Assembly (NCBI GenBank): GCA_039805725.1
Contig: JBDLTT010000052.1
Coordinates: forward strand, 1 to 30,653
Reading direction: 5' to 3'
DNA length: 30,653 bases
Source of the DNA: Fluviibacter sp039805725
Lineage (GTDB): Bacteria; Pseudomonadota; Gammaproteobacteria; Burkholderiales; Rhodocyclaceae
In this document: one piece after another, positions 1-8,311 of the stretch
How positions within the stretch are numbered: position 1 is the stretch's first letter
How the letters are laid out: each line of letters opens with the position of its first letter
The notes under the pieces: model-generated
The model's input: the letters and a program-made list of their open reading frames with translations, nothing else
The model's database searches: none
What the model was told of the DNA's origin: nothing
Position numbers and translations under genes: made by a program

Positions 1-998
1 AAAGCGCCCACACGATCGAGCTGCGCGGCTTCGAGAAAACCGAGCAGCGTCTGAAAATCGGCTTCGGTTTCACCGGGAAAGCCGGTGATAAAGGTCGAGC
101 GGATCACGAGCTCCGGGCAGATCGCGCGCCAGGCTTCAATGCGCTTGAGGACGTTCTCGCTGGACGCCGGGCGCTTCATGGCTTTGAGAATGCGCGGGCT
201 GGCGTGCTGGAACGGAATATCCAGGTACGGCAGGATCTTGCCTTCCGCCATCAGCGGAATGATGTCATCCACACTCGGATACGGATAGACGTAATGCAGC
301 CGCACCCAGATGCCCATTTCACCCAGCGCCTCGCACAGGGCCTTGAGCTGGGTTTTGACCGGACGGCCCTCCCAGAAACCGGTACGGTATTTGACGTCGA
401 CCCCATAGGCGCTGGTGTCCTGCGAAATGACAAGAACTTCCTTGACGCCGGCTCTGGCCAGGGTTTCGGCTTCTTTCAGCACATCACCGATCGGACGCGA
501 GACGAGATCGCCGCGCAACGACGGAATGATGCAGAAGGTACAACGATGATTACAGCCTTCGGAAATCTTGAGATAGGCGTAGTGCTTGGGGGTGATACGC
601 ACGCCCTGCGGCGGCACCAGATCGGTATACGGGTCATGCGGCATGGGCAGGTGCGAGTGCACCACCGACATGACTTCTTCCAGTGCGTGTGGCCCGGTGA
701 CGGCGAGCACATCGGGATGCGCTGTTTCGACGACGCCTTCGCGCGCACCCAGACAACCGGTGACGATGACTTTGCCGTTTTCGCGCAGCGCTTCGCCAAT
801 GGCGTCGAGCGATTCTTCGACGGCCGAATCAATGAAGCCACAGGTATTCACAACAACCAGATCGGCGCCGGCATAATCGCCGACCACCTGATAACCCTCG
901 GCACGCAGCCGCGTGAGGATGCCTTCGCTGTCGACGGTGGCTTTGGGGCAACCCAGGCTGACCATGCCAACCTTGGGTGTTTCAGTTTTTTTTGTCAT
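1..998 (-). CDS. rimO: Ribosomal protein uS12 methylthiotransferase RimO (3' end outside window)
   Basis: This radical SAM enzyme adds a methylthio group to the conserved aspartate of ribosomal protein S12 in the cytoplasm. About 332 of the usual ~440 residues are visible; the C-terminal part, including the TRAM domain, lies beyond the left edge. The start MTKKTETPKVGMVSLGCPK matches the family N-terminus, with the first cluster-binding cysteine in SLGCPK and a further one in VVNTCGF. The radical SAM motif CNHRCTFC sits near residues 147-154 and is followed by IPSLRG, which favours RimO over MiaB. It starts only 27 bases after the outer-membrane efflux gene on the same strand with no terminator between, so read-through is possible. 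Codons 2-5 contain a run of eight A. Confidence 0.95.
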   Translation of the reverse strand, partial: MTKKTETPKVGMVSLGCPKATVDSEGILTRLRAEGYQVVGDYAGADLVVVNTCGFIDSAVEESLDAIGEALRENGKVIVTGCLGAREGVVETAHPDVLAVTGPHALEEVMSVVHSHLPMPHDPYTDLVPPQGVRITPKHYAYLKISEGCNHRCTFCIIPSLRGDLVSRPIGDVLKEAETLARAGVKEVLVISQDTSAYGVDVKYRTGFWEGRPVKTQLKALCEALGEMGIWVRLHYVYPYPSVDDIIPLMAEGKILPYLDIPFQHASPRILKAMKRPASSENVLKRIEAWRAICPELVIRSTFITGFPGETEADFQTLLGFLEAAQLDRVGA

Positions 999-1025
999 GC
1001 GCCGTATTTTACCAACCCCGGCCAA

Positions 1026-2456
1026 TTACTTTCTGATTTCCGGCTGCCAGCCACCACCCAGGGATCTGAAAAGATCGACGCTGGCCTGCAAACGACTACC
1101 GCGATTACGGGCATACGCCAGACTCGCTTCGTTCGCGACACGCTGCGCCTCCAACACCGTCAGATAATCCACATAGCCGGCTTCGTACCGCAGAATGGCA
1201 ATCTGCTGCGCCCTGGTCGACGCCTCGACCTGTGTTGCCAGGTGCGATTCACTCTCCTGCGTCTGTTGCACCGAGGTCATGGCATCCCCCACTTCGGCAA
1301 AAGCCACACGGACAGTCCGGATGTAATTTCCCAGGGCTTCCTGCTGTTTACCCTTGGCGGTATCGAGCTGACCCGTCAGCAACCAACCCGTAAACAGGGG
1401 TTGCGTTACACCGAGGGTCGCGGCCCATACCGATCCGCCAGCGGACAGGAAGTTGGTAAAGCCCACACTCTGTGCGCCATACAAGCCTGTGAGCGAGAAG
1501 GATGGAAAAAAATTTGCCTTGGCAACGCCAATCTGCGCATTGGCAGCAACCAGTTGTTCTTCGGCTTTGCGGATATCCGGGCGGCCCTCCAGCAGCTCGG
1601 AGGGAACGCCCGCCGGTGGCACCGGCGGTACTGGCAAGGCATCAAGACCACTTGCCGGAATCTTCAGATCCAGTACACCGGTCAACACGGCCAGCTGATT
1701 CTGCACGATCGCCCGCTGGCGCACCAGCTCCGACTGCGTCGCCTGCAAATTGGCCAGCGTGGCTTTGGCCTGATTGATATCGAGCGGTGAGACCAGACCG
1801 CCCGCCAGTTTGGCCTGGGCGATACGCAGGGTTTCGCGACGGGTATGAATCGAGCTATCGGTCACCTTGATCTGCGCATCGAGCGCGCGCAGGTTGATAT
1901 AGGCCTTGGCAACACTGCCCTCTAGCACCAGTCTGACGCTATCGCGATCAAAGATGCTGGCCTTGAGCTGCGCATCGGCAGACTCTACAGTCCGCCGGAT
2001 CTTGCCCCAGAGATCGATCTCATAGGAAAAACCAGCCGATCCCTGATAGTTACTGTCGAGATAATCAACACCGCTGGGCGATGCGGCGGCGCCCTGCGAG
2101 GAGCGCGTACCACTGCCCTCGAGTGTGAGGTTCGGATACTGGGCGGCACCTGCCTGTAAAGCCAGACCCTGTGCCTGGGCGATACGGGCCACGGCAATTT
2201 GCAGGTCGGCGTTATTGGCCAACGCCAGAGACTCCAGACGATTCAGTTCGGGATCATTAAACAGCGTCCACCAATCCTGTCGGATCTCGACGGGGGTTTT
2301 CTGCGATTCTGGCGTTGATTGCGGAACATTGGCGTTGTACTGCCCGGGCAGATCCATTTTAGGCCGCTCGTAATCCGGACCCACGGTACAGCCCGCAAGT
2401 GCGAACGCCGCCAGGAGCGGAAAATATAATGCGACCGGGAATGCGGGCTTAATCAT
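1026..2456 (-). CDS. RND efflux outer-membrane factor lipoprotein (OprM/NodT family)
   Basis: This is the outer-membrane channel of a tripartite drug efflux pump, 476 residues. The N-terminus is a lipoprotein signal with hydrophobic core FPLLAAFALAGC, giving lipidated Cys23, followed by TVGPDYERP, the hallmark of OprM/NodT channels. Two outer-membrane efflux repeats follow, with conserved pieces such as DLWGKIRR in the first half and LEGRPDIRKAEEQL in the second. An upstream in-frame start would add 56 residues before the signal peptide and is rejected; the ATG at 2456 puts the lipobox where it belongs. The start overlaps the end of the RND pump gene by 8 bases, so translation is probably coupled. 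Substrates cannot be read from sequence. Confidence 0.95.
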   Translation of the reverse strand: MIKPAFPVALYFPLLAAFALAGCTVGPDYERPKMDLPGQYNANVPQSTPESQKTPVEIRQDWWTLFNDPELNRLESLALANNADLQIAVARIAQAQGLALQAGAAQYPNLTLEGSGTRSSQGAAASPSGVDYLDSNYQGSAGFSYEIDLWGKIRRTVESADAQLKASIFDRDSVRLVLEGSVAKAYINLRALDAQIKVTDSSIHTRRETLRIAQAKLAGGLVSPLDINQAKATLANLQATQSELVRQRAIVQNQLAVLTGVLDLKIPASGLDALPVPPVPPAGVPSELLEGRPDIRKAEEQLVAANAQIGVAKANFFPSFSLTGLYGAQSVGFTNFLSAGGSVWAATLGVTQPLFTGWLLTGQLDTAKGKQQEALGNYIRTVRVAFAEVGDAMTSVQQTQESESHLATQVEASTRAQQIAILRYEAGYVDYLTVLEAQRVANEASLAYARNRGSRLQASVDLFRSLGGGWQPEIRK

Positions 2457-5400
2457 GTCTGACCTCCTGCATGGGTTCGCCCGGAAAAAGATCGCGCTTT
2501 CGCCGGCGCCCGGACAGCCACATGAAGAACATCGGCACAAATATCGTTGCAATGAAGGTGGCCGCCAACATACCGCCAAACACGCCGGTCCCCATCGAGC
2601 GGCGGGCCGCTGAACCGGCGCCACTGGAGATCACCAGCGGGAATACCCCGAGTATGAAGGCCAGCGATGTCATGACGATGGGGCGGAAGCGTAAGCGGGC
2701 TGCCTGCATGGCCGCATCGTAGACGCTGAAGCCTTCGGCACGTTTCTGCGCTGCGAACTCCACAATCAGAATCGCATTCTTGGCGGACAAGCCCACCAGA
2801 ACGACCAGGCCGATCTGGAAGTAGATATCATTCGGCATGCCGCGGAGAAAGACCGCCAGCAAAGCGCCAAACAGGGCAAACGGCACACCGAGAATCACCG
2901 CCAACGGCAACGACCAACGCTCATACTGGGCGGCGAGAATCAGAAACACCATCACGATGCCAAAGATAAACGCAATACCCGAGGTATTGCCGGCACGGAT
3001 CTGCTGATAGGCCTGCCCCGACCAGGCGAGTTCGTAACCCTGGGGCAACGTGGCCTCGGCCACCGCTTTGACGACGTTGATTGCCTCACCGGAGCTGACA
3101 CCCGGCTGGCCATTGCCAAGAATTTTGGCCGACAGATAGCCATTGAAGCGTTCCAGCTGCTCCGGTCCGACGAGCGAGGTGGTTTTGATCAATGCGGAGA
3201 CAGGCACCATGGCGCCGTTATCTGACCGCACATAAATCTGTCCGATGTCGTTGGGCCGCGTCCGGTACGGGGCATCGGCCTGCATTTGCACCCGATACGT
3301 ACGACCACTCAGGTTGAAATCGTTGACGTACAGACTACCCATCGTGGCCTGCAGGCTCTGATAGACGTCGGCAACGGCAATGCCCAGGGAAACGGCTTTG
3401 GCTTCATCCACTTCGACATAAAGCTGGGGGGATGTGGGTCGGAAGAACGTATTGATCCCTGTCAGTTCCGGACGCTGTTTGAGGGCGTCGATCAAACCGC
3501 CGGACACTTTGGCCAGATCGACGACCGAGGGATTGTTTCGGGCCTGGACATAAAATTCAAAGCCACCCGCCGAACCAATACCGCGAATGGCCGGCGGGTT
3601 AAAGACCAGCGCCAAACCGTCACGCAAGCTCATGCCGAGACCGGTAAACATTTTGGCGAGGGTATTGGCGTCAGTATCGCGGACAGACCAGTCTTTGAGC
3701 GGAATAAATACCGTACCGGCGTTGGCGCGCATCCCGCCGCCCACGATATCGTTACCGGCAATGACAAAAACCTTATCGACGGCCGGATTCTGGACGATGG
3801 CATCCTGGAACTTCTGTCCGGCCTGCTCGGTGCGTTGCATGCTCGCGCCATCGGGCAGCATCAAGGCGCTGATCAGATACCCCTGATCTTCGGGTGGCAC
3901 GAAACCGCCGGGCACCAGTCGATACAGGAACAGACAGGCCACGATCACCCCGCCAAAGACCGCCACGCCAATGCGTCGATGATCCAGCGTTTTTTGCACC
4001 AGATCCAGATAACGCTGGGTGAACTTCTGAAACCCCTCGTTAAAGGGCTTGAAAAACTCGGGCGGGTCTTCGTGCTTGGTGCGCAAAAGCACCCCGCACA
4101 GCGCCGGCGTCAAGGTGAGCGCCACCAGTCCCGAGAGCGCCACAGCAATCGCGACCGTAACGGCAAACTGCTGATACAACTTACCGGCGATACCGCCCAG
4201 AAATGCCACCGGCACGAACACCGCACTGAGTACCAGCACGATTGCGACAACGGCGCCGGAGACTTCTTTCATCGCTTCGACCGCCGCCTGCTTGGGCGGC
4301 AACCGGCGTTCGTGCATCAGACGCTCGACGTTCTCGAGCACCACGATGGCATCGTCCACCACGATCCCGATCGCCAGCACCATGGCAAAGAGCGTAAGTG
4401 TGTTGATCGAGAAACCGAAGACCCAAAGTCCGGCAAAGGTACCAATCAGCGACACCGGGACGGCCAGGAGTGGAATCAACGTGGCACGCCAGTTCTGCAG
4501 AAACACAAAGACCACCACGGCGACCAGCAGCATGGCTTCAAACAGGGTCTTCACCACTTCGCGAATCGAGGCATTCACGAAGCGTGTGGTGTCAAAAGGA
4601 ATCACATAATCGACCCCTTCCGGGAAACGCTTCTTCAATTCTTCCAACCTGGCGCGTACACGATCGGCCGTCTCCAGCGCATTGGCACCGGATTGCAGAA
4701 AAATACCCACGCTCGCCACCGGATTGCCCAACAGGCGCGTGTTGGCGTCGTAGTTCGCCGCGCCCAGTTCGATACGCGCGACATCTTTCAGTCGCAGCGT
4801 ACCCGCCGGCCCCTGCGACCGAATCACGATGTCGCCAAACGCCTCGGGGGTAGCCAGGCGTCCTTTGGCGGTGACGGTATAGGTGAGTTGCTGACCTTCA
4901 ATCGCCGGTTCCTGACCAATCTTGCCGGCGACGTTCTGTTTGTTCTGGGCGTTAATCGCGGTCGCAATATCGCTGGTTGTAATCCCTAGCTGGGCCATTT
5001 TGTCTGGCCGCAGCCAGATACGCATCGAGTAATCCTTGGCGCCGAAAATCTGGGCGTCCCCCACACCCGGCAAGCGCTTGAGCTCATCCAGAATATTGAT
5101 CAGCACGTAGTTCGAGAGGAAGAGCGCCGAACGGCTGTTATCGGGCGATGTGATGGTCGACACCAAAAGAATGTCATTCGAACGTTTCTGCACCGTCACA
5201 CCAAACTGACGCACCACATCCGGCAGTCTTGGTTCGGCGATTTTGACCCGGTTGTTGACGTTGACCGTGGCCATGTCGACATTGGTACCCACTTCAAAGG
5301 TCGCCGTAATCGTGAGTGCACCATTCGATGCAGCCGTTGAACTGAAGTACAGAAGATTCTCGACCCCGGACAACTGTTCTTCGATAGGACCCGCCACGGT

Positions 5401-5580
5401 GCGAATCAGGGTTTCGGTGGAGGCGCCGGGATAGCTTGCCGACACAATCACCGTTGGTGGTGCAATCTCAGGGTAATGGGAAATCGGCAAGACGCGGCCG
5501 GCGGCCAGGCCGGCCAGCACGATCACAATCGATATGACGGTGGCAAAGATCGGCCGGTGAATAAAGAAACGGGAGAACAC
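2449..5580 (-). CDS. RND multidrug efflux pump, inner-membrane subunit (HAE1 family, AcrB/MexB/MexF-like)
   Basis: This is the proton-driven inner-membrane transporter of the efflux operon, 1043 residues, close to the ~1040-1050 of AcrB-type pumps. It opens with MFSRFFIHRPIFA, the usual first transmembrane start. The proton-relay pair is present as Asp409-Asp410 in GIVVDDAIVVLENVER, and the partner lysine as Lys934 in GLSAKNAILIVEF. Repeat halves with large periplasmic loops are evident. The start codon is GTG, preceded by AAGGA at good spacing, and lies 12 bases after the fusion-protein gene; the end overlaps the outer-membrane gene by 8 bases. The short C-terminal tail is basic (GRRRKRD). 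The exact clade within HAE1 and the substrates are not resolved. Confidence 0.96.
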   Translation of the reverse strand: MFSRFFIHRPIFATVISIVIVLAGLAAGRVLPISHYPEIAPPTVIVSASYPGASTETLIRTVAGPIEEQLSGVENLLYFSSTAASNGALTITATFEVGTNVDMATVNVNNRVKIAEPRLPDVVRQFGVTVQKRSNDILLVSTITSPDNSRSALFLSNYVLINILDELKRLPGVGDAQIFGAKDYSMRIWLRPDKMAQLGITTSDIATAINAQNKQNVAGKIGQEPAIEGQQLTYTVTAKGRLATPEAFGDIVIRSQGPAGTLRLKDVARIELGAANYDANTRLLGNPVASVGIFLQSGANALETADRVRARLEELKKRFPEGVDYVIPFDTTRFVNASIREVVKTLFEAMLLVAVVVFVFLQNWRATLIPLLAVPVSLIGTFAGLWVFGFSINTLTLFAMVLAIGIVVDDAIVVLENVERLMHERRLPPKQAAVEAMKEVSGAVVAIVLVLSAVFVPVAFLGGIAGKLYQQFAVTVAIAVALSGLVALTLTPALCGVLLRTKHEDPPEFFKPFNEGFQKFTQRYLDLVQKTLDHRRIGVAVFGGVIVACLFLYRLVPGGFVPPEDQGYLISALMLPDGASMQRTEQAGQKFQDAIVQNPAVDKVFVIAGNDIVGGGMRANAGTVFIPLKDWSVRDTDANTLAKMFTGLGMSLRDGLALVFNPPAIRGIGSAGGFEFYVQARNNPSVVDLAKVSGGLIDALKQRPELTGINTFFRPTSPQLYVEVDEAKAVSLGIAVADVYQSLQATMGSLYVNDFNLSGRTYRVQMQADAPYRTRPNDIGQIYVRSDNGAMVPVSALIKTTSLVGPEQLERFNGYLSAKILGNGQPGVSSGEAINVVKAVAEATLPQGYELAWSGQAYQQIRAGNTSGIAFIFGIVMVFLILAAQYERWSLPLAVILGVPFALFGALLAVFLRGMPNDIYFQIGLVVLVGLSAKNAILIVEFAAQKRAEGFSVYDAAMQAARLRFRPIVMTSLAFILGVFPLVISSGAGSAARRSMGTGVFGGMLAATFIATIFVPMFFMWLSGRRRKRDLFPGEPMQEVRHD

Positions 5581-5592
5581 GATGGCATTCCT

Positions 5593-6849
5593 TTATCGGG
5601 CAGGCGTTGCCGACGCTCCGGTTGCCGGCGGTGCTGCGGGCGCTGGCATGACCACCGCCCCCGGACGTATCTTGATGATGTTGTCCGTCACGATCTGCAT
5701 ACCCGGTTGCAAGCCACCGAGAATGATCCAATCCTTGTCTATCCAGAAACCGGGCGTTACCGGCGTGGAAACGACTTTGCCGCCCTCGCCCATGACCCAG
5801 ACCATATGACCCTTTTCGGATTGCACCACGGCAGCCTGCGGCACACGATAAACGTTCTCGAGCTTGCCGGTGCTGATGCGCGCCCGCAAGAACTGACCGG
5901 GCAATAATTGGCCGTCCGGGTTGGCCAGGGTGGCGCGCAACTGCTGCGTACCGAGCTTCGGGTCTATAAACGAGGCCTGAAAATTAATGATGCCCTTTTC
6001 AGGGTAGACCGCACCATCAGCCTGAATCACCTCGACAAAGGTTTCAACCGACGGATCCAGACGCCCGCCCGGGAGACTGGCAGTATCGGCATCCGACAAA
6101 CCAAAGCGGACCCAGATCGGGTCTACCTGGTGAATGACGGTGAGCAGACTGCCGTCGCTGTTTGTCGTCATCAGGTTACCTTCGGAACGCTGGGCACGGC
6201 CGGCAATGCCGGCAACCGGGGCGGTCACGGTGCACCACTCCAGATTCAGGCGGGCAGCTTTGAGGTTAGCCTGCGCCATTTCATCGGCGGAGACAGCGTC
6301 TTCCATCTCTTTCCGGCTGACGGCCTGCTGGGCATAGAGTTTTTTCAGACGGGTGGCTTCGCGGGCGGTTTGCGTCGCACGTGCCTGCGCTTCTTCGAGT
6401 TTGATCCGGTACGGATCGGGATCAATCTGGAACAGCGGCTGACCCGCAACAACGCGTTGCCCTTCTTCGTATAAACGCTTGACCAGAATACCGCCAACGC
6501 GCGCGCGCACCTCGGTTTCCTTGGCGCCTTCCGCTTGCGCCATCACTTCAATGACATTCGGCACCGTGGTCGGCTCTGCAACCAGAAGTGTGACTGGTAT
6601 CGGCGGCGGAGCTTTGGGCATCTTCTGCCAGAAACTCCAGGCATTCCAGAGCACGATGACCAGCAGAATGAGACTGCCGATGACCCAGGTACGGCGCCGA
6701 TGTTCACGCCACTGCACCTGCCAACCAGTGATCAGCTTTTGACAGGCCGGTTGTTGGGCAAGCCGGTTGACATGGGGTGCTACCGTCGCCCACTGTTGAT
6801 TCAACCAGACTTTGATACGTGGCGCTTTGGTGGACGGTTTCTCAGACAT
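5593..6849 (-). CDS. RND efflux periplasmic adaptor (membrane fusion protein)
   Basis: This periplasmic adaptor links the RND pump to the outer-membrane channel; 418 residues. From about residue 85 it is a standard AcrA/MexA-type protein: a split lipoyl domain (VRARVGGILVKRLYEEG and later VTAPVAGIAGR), an alpha-hairpin rich in Ala/Glu/Lys between them, then beta-barrel and membrane-proximal domains. The N-terminus is odd. Instead of a lipoprotein signal there are about 53 polar, basic and tryptophan-containing residues and then one hydrophobic segment near residues 54-74, so it is probably anchored by a transmembrane helix with a cytoplasmic tail. It is first in the efflux operon and follows the putative AcrR-like operator. 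The C-terminal tail is Ala/Pro-rich. Confidence 0.93.
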   Translation of the reverse strand: MSEKPSTKAPRIKVWLNQQWATVAPHVNRLAQQPACQKLITGWQVQWREHRRRTWVIGSLILLVIVLWNAWSFWQKMPKAPPPIPVTLLVAEPTTVPNVIEVMAQAEGAKETEVRARVGGILVKRLYEEGQRVVAGQPLFQIDPDPYRIKLEEAQARATQTAREATRLKKLYAQQAVSRKEMEDAVSADEMAQANLKAARLNLEWCTVTAPVAGIAGRAQRSEGNLMTTNSDGSLLTVIHQVDPIWVRFGLSDADTASLPGGRLDPSVETFVEVIQADGAVYPEKGIINFQASFIDPKLGTQQLRATLANPDGQLLPGQFLRARISTGKLENVYRVPQAAVVQSEKGHMVWVMGEGGKVVSTPVTPGFWIDKDWIILGGLQPGMQIVTDNIIKIRPGAVVMPAPAAPPATGASATPAR

Positions 6850-6885
6850 GGCTTATCCGGTATGGCTGATTGTGCAGAGTCGACC

Positions 6886-6925
6886 ATTATATACATTTCC
6901 GCATGTATGTATATTGACCTATAAT
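6886..6925. promoter_or_regulatory. Divergent efflux/tetR promoter with AcrR-type operator
   Basis: A 24-base near-palindrome spans 6888-6911: half-sites TATATACAT and ATGTATGTA separated by 6 bases, with one mismatch between arms. It closely resembles the E. coli AcrR operator as I remember it (about 20 of 24 positions). A perfect -10 box TATAAT lies on the plus strand at 6920-6925, pointing to the repressor gene. A second TATAAT lies on the minus strand at 6891-6886, pointing to the efflux operon. The palindrome covers the minus -10 and the expected plus -35 position. A TetR protein bound here would shut both promoters, the usual autoregulated arrangement. The -35 boxes are poor. Confidence 0.75.
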
Positions 6926-6974
6926 TGCGCCAACGCTGACCTCACCCTATTCAGGCAACTCTTTTCAACCCACC

Positions 6975-7583
6975 ATGGCCCGTAAAACCAAGGAAGAAGC
7001 ACTCGCCACCCGTGCCCAGATTATTGATGCGGCGCGGCGCGTTTTTCATGCGGCGGGCGTCAATCGCTCAACCCTGGACAGGGTCGCCAAAGCAGCCGGC
7101 GTCACGCGTGGGGCGGTGTACTGGCACTTTACCAATAAGGCCGAACTGTTTCTCGCGGTTAAACAGACCTATACCAGCGAACTGGACCGATTACAGGAAT
7201 TACTGGCCACCAGAGAACCCCCGCTGGAGGCGATTGGCCACTATCTGCAAGCCCTCTTCGCTGCCCTGCTCGACAATGACGCGGCACGGGAAACGGTCGA
7301 GATCATTTTGCTCCGCTGTGAATACGTCGAAGAATTCCAGGAAGCACTCCAGGTCATTACCGAACCCAGTACGAATATTCTGTCGTCCTTCGAGCAGCTA
7401 TATCGGTCCGCGGCCGATCGCCGGGAACTCAAGGCCGGACTCGATCCATTGCTTATGGCGCTCGACACGATGGCTTTTGTGCGCGGCACCTTACGGGCGA
7501 TTCTTTCCGGCCAGCAAACCCGTATTTACCGCACGCATATTTCTGCCCTGATCTCGGCGCACATGGCGCTGCGCAAAGCCTGA
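6975..7583 (+). CDS. TetR/AcrR-family transcriptional repressor of the adjacent efflux operon
   Basis: This 202-residue repressor has an N-terminal TetR helix-turn-helix at about residues 10-57 (ARRVFHAAGVNRSTLDRVAK, then GVTRGAVYWHFTNKAELF), the form typical of AcrR/TtgR/MexR-like efflux regulators. The C-terminal all-helical half is the ligand pocket. The gene is divergent from the fusion-protein gene, with the AcrR-like operator in the 125-base gap. By family logic it represses both itself and the pump, and is released by pump substrates. No clear ribosome-binding site precedes the ATG. It converges on phaR, with a terminator between. The target is an inference from the operator and the layout. 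Confidence 0.92.
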   Translation: MARKTKEEALATRAQIIDAARRVFHAAGVNRSTLDRVAKAAGVTRGAVYWHFTNKAELFLAVKQTYTSELDRLQELLATREPPLEAIGHYLQALFAALLDNDAARETVEIILLRCEYVEEFQEALQVITEPSTNILSSFEQLYRSAADRRELKAGLDPLLMALDTMAFVRGTLRAILSGQQTRIYRTHISALISAHMALRKA

Positions 7584-7595
7584 ACCGCATCCGCC

Positions 7596-7619
7596 AAAAA
7601 AAACGCCGCTGACGCGGCG
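7596..7619 (-). terminator. Rho-independent terminator of phaR
   Basis: Read on the minus strand this is a CGCCGC stem, a four-base loop and GCGGCG, followed directly by eight T. The six-base GC stem is at 7604-7609 and 7614-7619, with the A run of the plus strand at 7596-7603. It lies between the convergent tetR-type gene and phaR. Confidence 0.8.
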
Positions 7620-7642
7620 CTCTGCTCCGTGTCGCAGAAAAC

Positions 7643-8143
7643 CTACTTGTTCCCCAGGCCCTGGAACATATTACGTGCCTGTGACTGGATCTGGGTCTGC
7701 ATGTTCTGAACCATTTTCTGGCTCTGATCCATGTAGGTCGACATCAGCGTCTGCATCGCCGGACCCTGGAAGTTGAGGAACTGCGACCAGAGGTCGCTAC
7801 TGTTGCTGTTGCCCTGCATCTTCTTCTGGAAGTCGACAAAAGCCTTCATATTGGTTTCCAGGTACTGGCCCAGCACAGACTGCATGGCGTTACCGTAGAA
7901 ACGGATCATTTGCGAGAGGACTTCGCTGCTGAAAATCGGTACACCACCACTTTCCTCTTCCAGAATAATCTGGAGCAGGATGGCTCGAGTCAGGTCATCG
8001 CCCGTCTTGGCGTCGACCACCATGAAGTTTTCGTGCTGCAGCACGAGCTCCTTGATGTCGGCCAGCGTGATGTAGGCACTCGTGCGGGTGTCATACAAAC
8101 GACGATTCGGATATTTCTTGATCAAGCGTTGCGTTTCAGTCAT
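7643..8143 (-). CDS. phaR: Polyhydroxyalkanoate synthesis repressor PhaR
   Basis: PhaR binds DNA and PHB granules; when granules form it leaves the DNA and phasin and PHB genes are derepressed. This 166-residue protein starts with the strongly conserved DNA-binding domain (KKYPNRRLYDTRTSAYITL, residues 9-27), continues into the PHB-accumulation regulatory domain (SEVLSQMIRFYGNAMQ), and ends in a Gln/Met-rich tail with many QTQIQSQ-like residues, as in betaproteobacterial PhaR. It lies downstream of phaC-phaB on the same strand but is separated by a strong terminator, so it is probably transcribed from its own promoter. GGGGA is a plausible ribosome-binding site before the ATG. Confidence 0.95.
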   Translation of the reverse strand: MTETQRLIKKYPNRRLYDTRTSAYITLADIKELVLQHENFMVVDAKTGDDLTRAILLQIILEEESGGVPIFSSEVLSQMIRFYGNAMQSVLGQYLETNMKAFVDFQKKMQGNSNSSDLWSQFLNFQGPAMQTLMSTYMDQSQKMVQNMQTQIQSQARNMFQGLGNK

Positions 8144-8184
8144 ACGATGTCCCCGGACAGAATTCCTGATGTTGTTCTGAGCAC

Positions 8185-8220
8185 CGGTCTTTTATATGAC
8201 CGATTTTGCAATGCATTATA
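8185..8220 (-). promoter_or_regulatory. Candidate phaR promoter and autoregulatory sites
   Basis: On the minus strand a TATAAT box lies at 8220-8215. Next to it is TGC-AAT-GCA (plus strand, 8207-8215), a three-base-spaced TGC/GCA dyad that resembles the TGC-N3-GCA core reported for PhaR of Paracoccus as I recall. Further into the leader is an inverted repeat CGGTC/GACCG (8185-8189 and 8198-8202) around TTTTATAT. No good -35 is visible; its expected place falls inside the phaB terminator loop. Assignment as a PhaR-controlled promoter is an inference. Confidence 0.4.
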
Positions 8221-8225
8221 AAACC

Positions 8226-8260
8226 AAAAGCCCTGCCGAGTAAAACGCGGCAGGGCTTTT
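8226..8260 (-). terminator. Strong terminator after phaB (symmetrical hairpin)
   Basis: AAAAGCCCTGCCG (8226-8238) pairs perfectly with CGGCAGGGCTTTT (8248-8260) across a 9-base loop. Read on the minus strand the stem ends in TTTT, as expected for a terminator at the end of the ZIP-phaC-phaB unit. The mirrored A/T ends mean it could act in both directions. Confidence 0.88.
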
Positions 8261-8311
8261 AAATCAACGCGATGCAATCAGCATATTGCCATCGCAGCGC
8301 ATATAAATCAC

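Noticed and set aside
986..993. Run of eight A at codons 2-5 of rimO as a phase-variation switch
   Set aside because: Eight bases is short for slippage, RimO is a housekeeping enzyme, and Lys-rich starts are common.
204..1790. 528-codon plus-strand open frame across rimO and the outer-membrane efflux gene
   Set aside because: It spans two recognisable genes of the other strand and shows no motif or ribosome-binding site.
3286..4989. 567-codon open frame on the plus strand opposite the RND pump gene
   Set aside because: It is an antisense shadow. The translation is rich in His, Gln, Arg and Gly without family motifs, while the minus strand encodes a complete RND pump.
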